Part shown: positions 13,960 to 16,981 of the stretch, piece after piece | How the letters are laid out: each line of letters starts with the position of its first letter | Position numbering within the stretch: the first letter of the stretch is position 1 | DNA from: Clostridiales bacterium UBA1206 | Lineage (GTDB): Bacteria > Bacillota > Clostridia > Oscillospirales > CAG-382 | Assembly (NCBI GenBank): GCA_002310055.1 | Contig: DBXS01000001.1 | Span: 38,885-55,865, forward strand | DNA length: 16,981 nucleotides | Direction of reading: 5' to 3' | Translations under genes and position numbers: made by a program | The notes under the pieces: model-generated | The model's input: only the letters and a program-made list of their open reading frames with translations | Told to the model about the DNA's origin: nothing | Database searches by the model: none

Positions 13960-15434
13960 TGGTAAAAAAAATATGTCTGCTTTTGGCAGTCCTGTTGCTG
14001 TTGGCGCCGTTAACTGCTTATGCGGAAAGTGAGGATAATATGCAGTTCATCAAAGAAAAGGATTATTACAAAAAAATACTTGAAAAAGAGCTCGAATATT
14101 TCTTTGAGCTTTCGCTTCCGTGCGGAGCGGTGGGTATGTACCCGCCCGCAGTCAATTCGTATTCCGGTTTTGACCTGCCCGAAATAGACGGAATCAAGCC
14201 CGAGGAATACACCCGCTGGCCTTCTTCGCGCATAATTTCGTATTTTTCCGACACCTCGGTGCTGGGAGCCATCCGCGCGGACGCCGCGCTGGGGACCGAA
14301 GTCGCCAAAGAAAGAGTGCTCGCCTACCTTGAATGGTATATGCGCCATATGAACACCAAGGAAAGCGATCTTTCGGGCGTGGCGGGGACCGTTTACGACT
14401 ACCAGATCTTTACGTCGCCGGACGGCAGGACCGTTGAACTCACCGAGCATGATATGTACGAATCGCAGTACCCCAACGGCGGCAATCCCCACGATTATGA
14501 TTCCACCGATTCCTACGCCGCCATGTTCATACAGTTGCTGTACGAATACGCCAAAACTTACGACAAAGACTATCTGACCGATAAAAAAGACACCGTGCAG
14601 ACGCTGGTGGACGTGCTGATGTCGACCTATATAGAAAAGCTCGACCTCACCATAGCAAAGCCCACCTACCCCGCCTGCTATCTTATGGATAACTGCGAAG
14701 TGTACTGCGGTTTCGTTTCGGCAAAGGATATCTTCACCGAATTCCTGCCCGACTCCGAAAAAGCGGCGTTCTGCGCCGAAAAAGCCGAAAAAGTCAAAAA
14801 CGCCATAAACAAGCGTATGTGGATAGAAAAAGACAAGTGCTTCACCGCCGCGGTGTCCGACAGAGGCGTTTCGATGTACACCATCGACCTCAAGGAGTTT
14901 TATCCGCAGGCGAGCTGCCAGCTGTTCCCGCTCATCTTCGGGCTGATGGATCCCGCCGACGAGCGCGCGGCTGTAATAATGGACCGCTTTAAGAAAGATT
15001 TCGGCACTTCGTGGATGACTTTCGGGGTAGGCACGTATCCGTGGTGCCTGCTGGTGCGCGGCGTGCTCGCGTACGGGGATTACGAATTCGCCGGCAAATA
15101 CATAGACGCCGTAAACCGCCGCTTTATCAAGCGCACCCACAGCGCGCCGTATTATAATTCCGAATCCGGCTCCATAATGATCGCAGCCGCCGAGCTTTAC
15201 GCGCTGGCGCCCGAAGAAGAGCCTGCAAGCGAGCCCGAAGACGAAAGCTGCGCCGAGCCGGTCACCGAGCCGGTGACGGAAGAAGTATCCGCGCCCGAAA
15301 GCGAACCCGCAAGCGAACCCGAAGCCGGTGAAAGCGCGGGCAAGCTGCCGCTCATTATCGCCGGCATAGGCGCCGCAGCGGTCGCCGCCGCAGTGATATC
15401 GATACTCTTCTTTAAAAAGCGTGGCAAAAAATAA
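13959..15434 (+). CDS. Secreted, membrane-anchored alpha-helical (toroid-like) protein of unknown function
   Basis: A 491-residue protein not assigned to a family. Signal peptide 1-22 (AYA/E). A mostly helical domain at about 28-415 has features seen in six-hairpin (alpha/alpha) glycosidase-type folds: aromatic-rich helices, SDTSVLGAIRADAAL (97-111), a HDYDSTDSYAAMFIQLLYEY segment (178-197) with an acidic DSTDSY centre, and WMTFGVGTYPWCLLVRG (352-368). Then comes a Glu/Pro/Ser linker (about 418-461), a transmembrane helix (463-485) and KKRGKK. It is therefore displayed outside the cell. GAGGTGG precedes the ATG. A carbohydrate-active role is possible given the divergent GHL10 neighbour, but no catalytic residues can be assigned with confidence. 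Confidence 0.88.
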   Translation: MVKKICLLLAVLLLLAPLTAYAESEDNMQFIKEKDYYKKILEKELEYFFELSLPCGAVGMYPPAVNSYSGFDLPEIDGIKPEEYTRWPSSRIISYFSDTSVLGAIRADAALGTEVAKERVLAYLEWYMRHMNTKESDLSGVAGTVYDYQIFTSPDGRTVELTEHDMYESQYPNGGNPHDYDSTDSYAAMFIQLLYEYAKTYDKDYLTDKKDTVQTLVDVLMSTYIEKLDLTIAKPTYPACYLMDNCEVYCGFVSAKDIFTEFLPDSEKAAFCAEKAEKVKNAINKRMWIEKDKCFTAAVSDRGVSMYTIDLKEFYPQASCQLFPLIFGLMDPADERAAVIMDRFKKDFGTSWMTFGVGTYPWCLLVRGVLAYGDYEFAGKYIDAVNRRFIKRTHSAPYYNSESGSIMIAAAELYALAPEEEPASEPEDESCAEPVTEPVTEEVSAPESEPASEPEAGESAGKLPLIIAGIGAAAVAAAVISILFFKKRGKK

Positions 15435-15467
15435 ACCGAAAAAACGCTCAAAACGCCAAAAAAGCAC

Positions 15468-15496
15468 TTGCAAAACCGTTTTTGATGTGATATAAT
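15468..15496 (+). promoter_or_regulatory. Promoter of the tRNA-Thr gene
   Basis: TTGCAA (15468-15473), 17-nt spacer, TATAAT (15491-15496), with TGA directly before as extended -10. The transcript should start near 15503, directly at the hairpin at 15504. Confidence 0.85.
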
Positions 15497-15503
15497 GACT
15501 CCT

Positions 15504-15520
15504 GCCCGCGAAAAGCGGGC
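15504..15520 (+). other. 5'-leader hairpin of the tRNA transcript
   Basis: GCCCGC (15504-15509), loop GAAAA, GCGGGC (15515-15520). It would lie at the extreme 5' end of the transcript, 4 nt before the tRNA. Its arms are identical to the core of the terminator at 15600-15629. Confidence 0.6.
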
Positions 15521-15524
15521 GAAC

Positions 15525-15599
15525 GCTGGTGTAGCACAGGGGTAGTGCAGCTGATTCGTAATCAGCAGGTCGTGAGTCCGAATCTCACCACCAGCTCCA
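15525..15599 (+). tRNA. tRNA-Thr (anticodon CGT)
   Basis: A complete cloverleaf: acceptor GCTGGTG (15525-15531) with CACCAGC (15589-15595), D stem GCAC/GTGC with a short seven-base loop, anticodon stem GCTGA/TCAGC with loop TTCGTAA (anticodon CGT, reads ACG), variable AGGTC, and T stem GTGAG/CTCAC. The discriminator is T15596 and CCA is encoded (15597-15599). The T loop is TCCGAAT, so position 55 is C where U (pseudouridine) is nearly universal. Confidence 0.95.
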
Positions 15600-15629
15600 G
15601 CAAAAAGCCCGCGGAAGCGGGCTTTTTGC
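15600..15629 (+). terminator. Terminator of the tRNA-Thr transcript
   Basis: A perfect 13-bp stem GCAAAAAGCCCGC (15600-15612) and GCGGGCTTTTTGC (15617-15629), loop GGAA. It follows the CCA immediately. Confidence 0.85.
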
Positions 15630-15635
15630 AACTAA

Positions 15636-15713
15636 GTGTTACGCTTGCGCGGAACGTAAAGCGAGGCTGCGCTCAGTGAAGCGCGCTCCGCGCGTGAAGC
15701 GTGCATTCGGCAC
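15636..15713 (+). repeat. Short tandem array of GTGAAG-type palindromic units
   Basis: Four units of 18-20 nt each start with GTG or GTA: 15636-15655, 15656-15675 (GTAAAGCG), 15676-15693 (GTGAAGCGCGCTCCGCGC) and 15694-15713 (GTGAAGCGTGCATTCGGCAC). The last two contain clear small inverted repeats (GCGCGC/GCGCGT-like and CGTGC/GCACG), while the first two are weaker. GATATCC follows. It lies between the tRNA terminator and the next promoter and codes for nothing. Such units are reminiscent of dispersed clostridial intergenic palindromes, but that link is from memory and needs a genome search. Confidence 0.5.
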
Positions 15714-15753
15714 GATATCCGGAACGCATAGTTTTACTTTATCCCACGGGATA

Positions 15754-15782
15754 TTGACATTTCCTTTGCCTTATGCTAAAAT
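15754..15782 (+). promoter_or_regulatory. Promoter of the small lipoprotein gene
   Basis: TTGACA (15754-15759), 17-nt spacer, TAAAAT (15777-15782), with TGC as extended -10. The start codon lies about 28 nt after the predicted transcription start. Confidence 0.85.
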
Positions 15783-15816
15783 AATATCACCACAAATAAA
15801 TATGGAGGAAAACAAC

Positions 15817-16158
15817 ATGAAAAAAGTCATTGCGTTCACACTCGTTGCAGTCATGGCGCTTGCGATGCTCGTTTCCTGCGGCGGAAGCAAAAACGATATC
15901 TTAGGCAAATGGAAGGGCGAGGAAGCCGGCGTTGAAGCCGTTTACGAATTCAAGAACGACGGAACCGTTGAGATCACTGCCATGGGCTTTACGATGACCG
16001 GCACTTACAAAGTGGAAGGCGACACGCTCACCATGGGCATTGAAATGATGGGAGTAAACGACGAAAGCTCCGCCAAGTTCAAGATCGAAGGCGACACCCT
16101 TACCATATACGAAGACGGCGGCGACGAAACCATCACCATGACCCGCGTAAAAGACTGA
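15817..16158 (+). CDS. Small lipoprotein with a lipocalin-like/DUF5640-type beta domain
   Basis: A 113-residue lipoprotein. The signal peptide ends in AMLVSC with lipid-modified Cys21. The mature part starts with ILGKWKGE and contains repeated beta-strand pairs: YEFKNDGTVEI, GTYKVEGDTLTM and KFKIEGDTLTIYEDG. This is the pattern of small lipocalin-like domains (DUF5640 type) that are common as surface lipoproteins of unknown function. The ATG at 15817 is chosen because GGAGGA lies 7 nt upstream. The upstream frame extension (to about 15676) runs through repeat and promoter DNA and is not used. It is monocistronic, with its own promoter and terminator. Confidence 0.9.
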   Translation: MKKVIAFTLVAVMALAMLVSCGGSKNDILGKWKGEEAGVEAVYEFKNDGTVEITAMGFTMTGTYKVEGDTLTMGIEMMGVNDESSAKFKIEGDTLTIYEDGGDETITMTRVKD

Positions 16159-16174
16159 TCAGGCACCCTCAAAC

Positions 16175-16202
16175 AAAAGACCGCGCATGCGGTCTTTTTT
16201 TG
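16175..16202 (+). terminator. Terminator of the small lipoprotein gene
   Basis: GACCGC (16179-16184), loop GCAT, GCGGTC (16189-16194), with four A-T pairs extending the stem (AAAA with TTTT) and a T-run at 16195-16201. It lies 20 nt after the stop codon. Confidence 0.9.
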
Positions 16203-16261
16203 TTTTAGTAAAATACACAACTTTAAAGCCAAATTTATTGCGAATATTTCTGTTTTTATAC

Positions 16262-16290
16262 TTGCAATACTTGCGAAGTGCGTGTATAAT
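16262..16290 (+). promoter_or_regulatory. Promoter of pckA
   Basis: TTGCAA (16262-16267), 17-nt spacer, TATAAT (16285-16290). The leader is about 70 nt, with no recognisable riboswitch. Confidence 0.85.
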
Positions 16291-16367
16291 ATTTATACAG
16301 CGAAATTTGGGCTGTACCGATTCGATAATAAAATTTAAAATACAACAAACGGAAAGAGGTAACTTTC

Positions 16368-16981
16368 ATGGCAAAAATCGATCTTACCAAATACGGTATC
16401 ACCGGGACTACCAAGATCATCCGCAACCCTTCTTACAAACAGCTTTTTAAAGACGAGATGGATCCTTCGCTCGAAGGGTACGACAAAGGCGTGCTCACCG
16501 AGCTGGGCGCCGTAAACGTTATGACCGGCATCTACACCGGCCGTTCGCCCAAAGACAAATACATCGTTATGGACGAAAATTCCAAAGACACCGTATGGTG
16601 GACCACCGAAGGATACAAGAACGACAACCATCCCATGAGCGAAGAGACCTGGGGCGTCGTAAGAGACCTTGCCAAAAAACAGCTTTCGGGCAAAAAACTT
16701 TACGTCGTTGACGCTTTCTGCGGCGCCAACAAAGACACCCGCATGGCGATCCGCTTTATAATGGAAGTCGCCTGGCAGGCGCATTTCGTTACCAATATGT
16801 TTATAAAGCCCACCAAAAAAGAGCTTAAGGATTTCGAGCCCGATTTTGTGGTCTACACCGCTTCCAAAGCCAAATGCGAAAACTATAAAGAACTCGGGCT
16901 CAATTCCGAAACAGTCGTGGCGTTCAACGTCACCAGCCGCGAGCAGGTCATAATCAACACCTGGTACGGCGGCGAGATGAA
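16368..16981 (+). CDS. pckA: Phosphoenolpyruvate carboxykinase (ATP), amino-terminal part (cut by window end)
   Basis: Interconverts oxaloacetate plus ATP with PEP plus CO2. In gut anaerobes it often runs towards oxaloacetate. 204 residues are visible of about 530. The family signature TGIYTGRSPKDKYIV (53-67, with substrate-binding Arg59), residues DAFCGANKDTRM (115-126) and the NTWYGGEMK segment at the end of the window identify the ATP-type enzyme. The P-loop and metal site lie beyond the edge. AAAGAGGT precedes the ATG with good spacing. It has its own promoter, and nothing links it to the neighbours. Confidence 0.96.
   Translation, partial: MAKIDLTKYGITGTTKIIRNPSYKQLFKDEMDPSLEGYDKGVLTELGAVNVMTGIYTGRSPKDKYIVMDENSKDTVWWTTEGYKNDNHPMSEETWGVVRDLAKKQLSGKKLYVVDAFCGANKDTRMAIRFIMEVAWQAHFVTNMFIKPTKKELKDFEPDFVVYTASKAKCENYKELGLNSETVVAFNVTSREQVIINTWYGGEM

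Noticed and set aside
14010..15473. Long open frame on the minus strand opposite the secreted helical protein
   Set aside because: Its translation has no domain or signal, and the plus-strand frame has a signal peptide, a good ribosome-binding site and a membrane anchor.
15197..15631. Minus-strand reading frame with the stretch GEIRTHDLLITNQ
   Set aside because: This is the antisense of the tRNA-Thr gene plus the end of the secreted protein gene; such peptides are a well-known false annotation.
15636..15713. CRISPR array
   Set aside because: Units are too short, start with a six-base motif only, have no spacers of regular length and no cas genes nearby.
15525..15720. Possible mobile-element attachment site at the tRNA 3' end
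   Set aside because: No duplicated tRNA end, integrase or foreign gene is visible in the window; the sequence after the tRNA is a terminator and palindromic units.

Overview
The window reads as chromosome of an anaerobic, endospore-forming Bacillota, probably a gut-type Clostridia lineage. The evidence is a type III glutamine synthetase, both dipicolinate synthase subunits beside a SipL-like SPOCS/LysM coat protein, ATP-type PEP carboxykinase, an ECF vitamin transporter under a cobalamin riboswitch, and Gram-positive surface-anchor architecture. The DNA is fairly GC-rich with short intergenic gaps. Near-consensus sigma-A promoters with 17-bp spacers recur. No transposase, integrase, phage gene or CRISPR array was seen.

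Layout. 1-1313 (-): amino-terminal part of glutamine synthetase III, with its own promoter. 1454-7714 (+): a six-gene operon that starts with a consensus promoter and a cobalamin riboswitch with a terminator-type expression platform, and ends at a clear terminator. Its genes are a 94-aa helical protein, a surface protein with a transcobalamin-type beta domain, a membrane-tethered protein with a terpenoid-cyclase-like alpha barrel plus a DUF4430/transcobalamin C-terminal domain, EcfT, a fused double ATPase and an ECF S component. 8353-7721 (-): zinc-ribbon membrane protein. 9510-8470 (-): M42 aminopeptidase with its own promoter. 12531-9573 (-): SipL-like protein, dpaA and dpaB, overlapping and preceded by a sigma-E-like promoter. 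13889-12594 (-): GHL10 lipoprotein. 13959-15434 (+): divergently transcribed secreted alpha-helical (toroid-like) protein with a membrane anchor. 15525-15599: tRNA-Thr(CGT). 15817-16158 (+): small lipoprotein. 16368-end (+): pckA, cut by the window.

The most interesting system is the cobalamin operon. Vertebrate intrinsic factor and transcobalamin hold B12 between an alpha/alpha barrel and a small C-terminal beta domain. Here a B12-riboswitch operon encodes a bacterial protein with the same two domain types in the same order, but with two transmembrane helices between them. A second surface protein carries a diverged beta domain with a calcium-loop motif. Directly downstream is a complete ECF importer. 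I infer an extracytoplasmic capture-and-hand-over pathway for cobalamin or other corrinoids.

The second coherent block is a mother-cell sporulation operon. A probable SpoIVA-interacting morphogenetic protein is translationally coupled to the two subunits that make dipicolinic acid.
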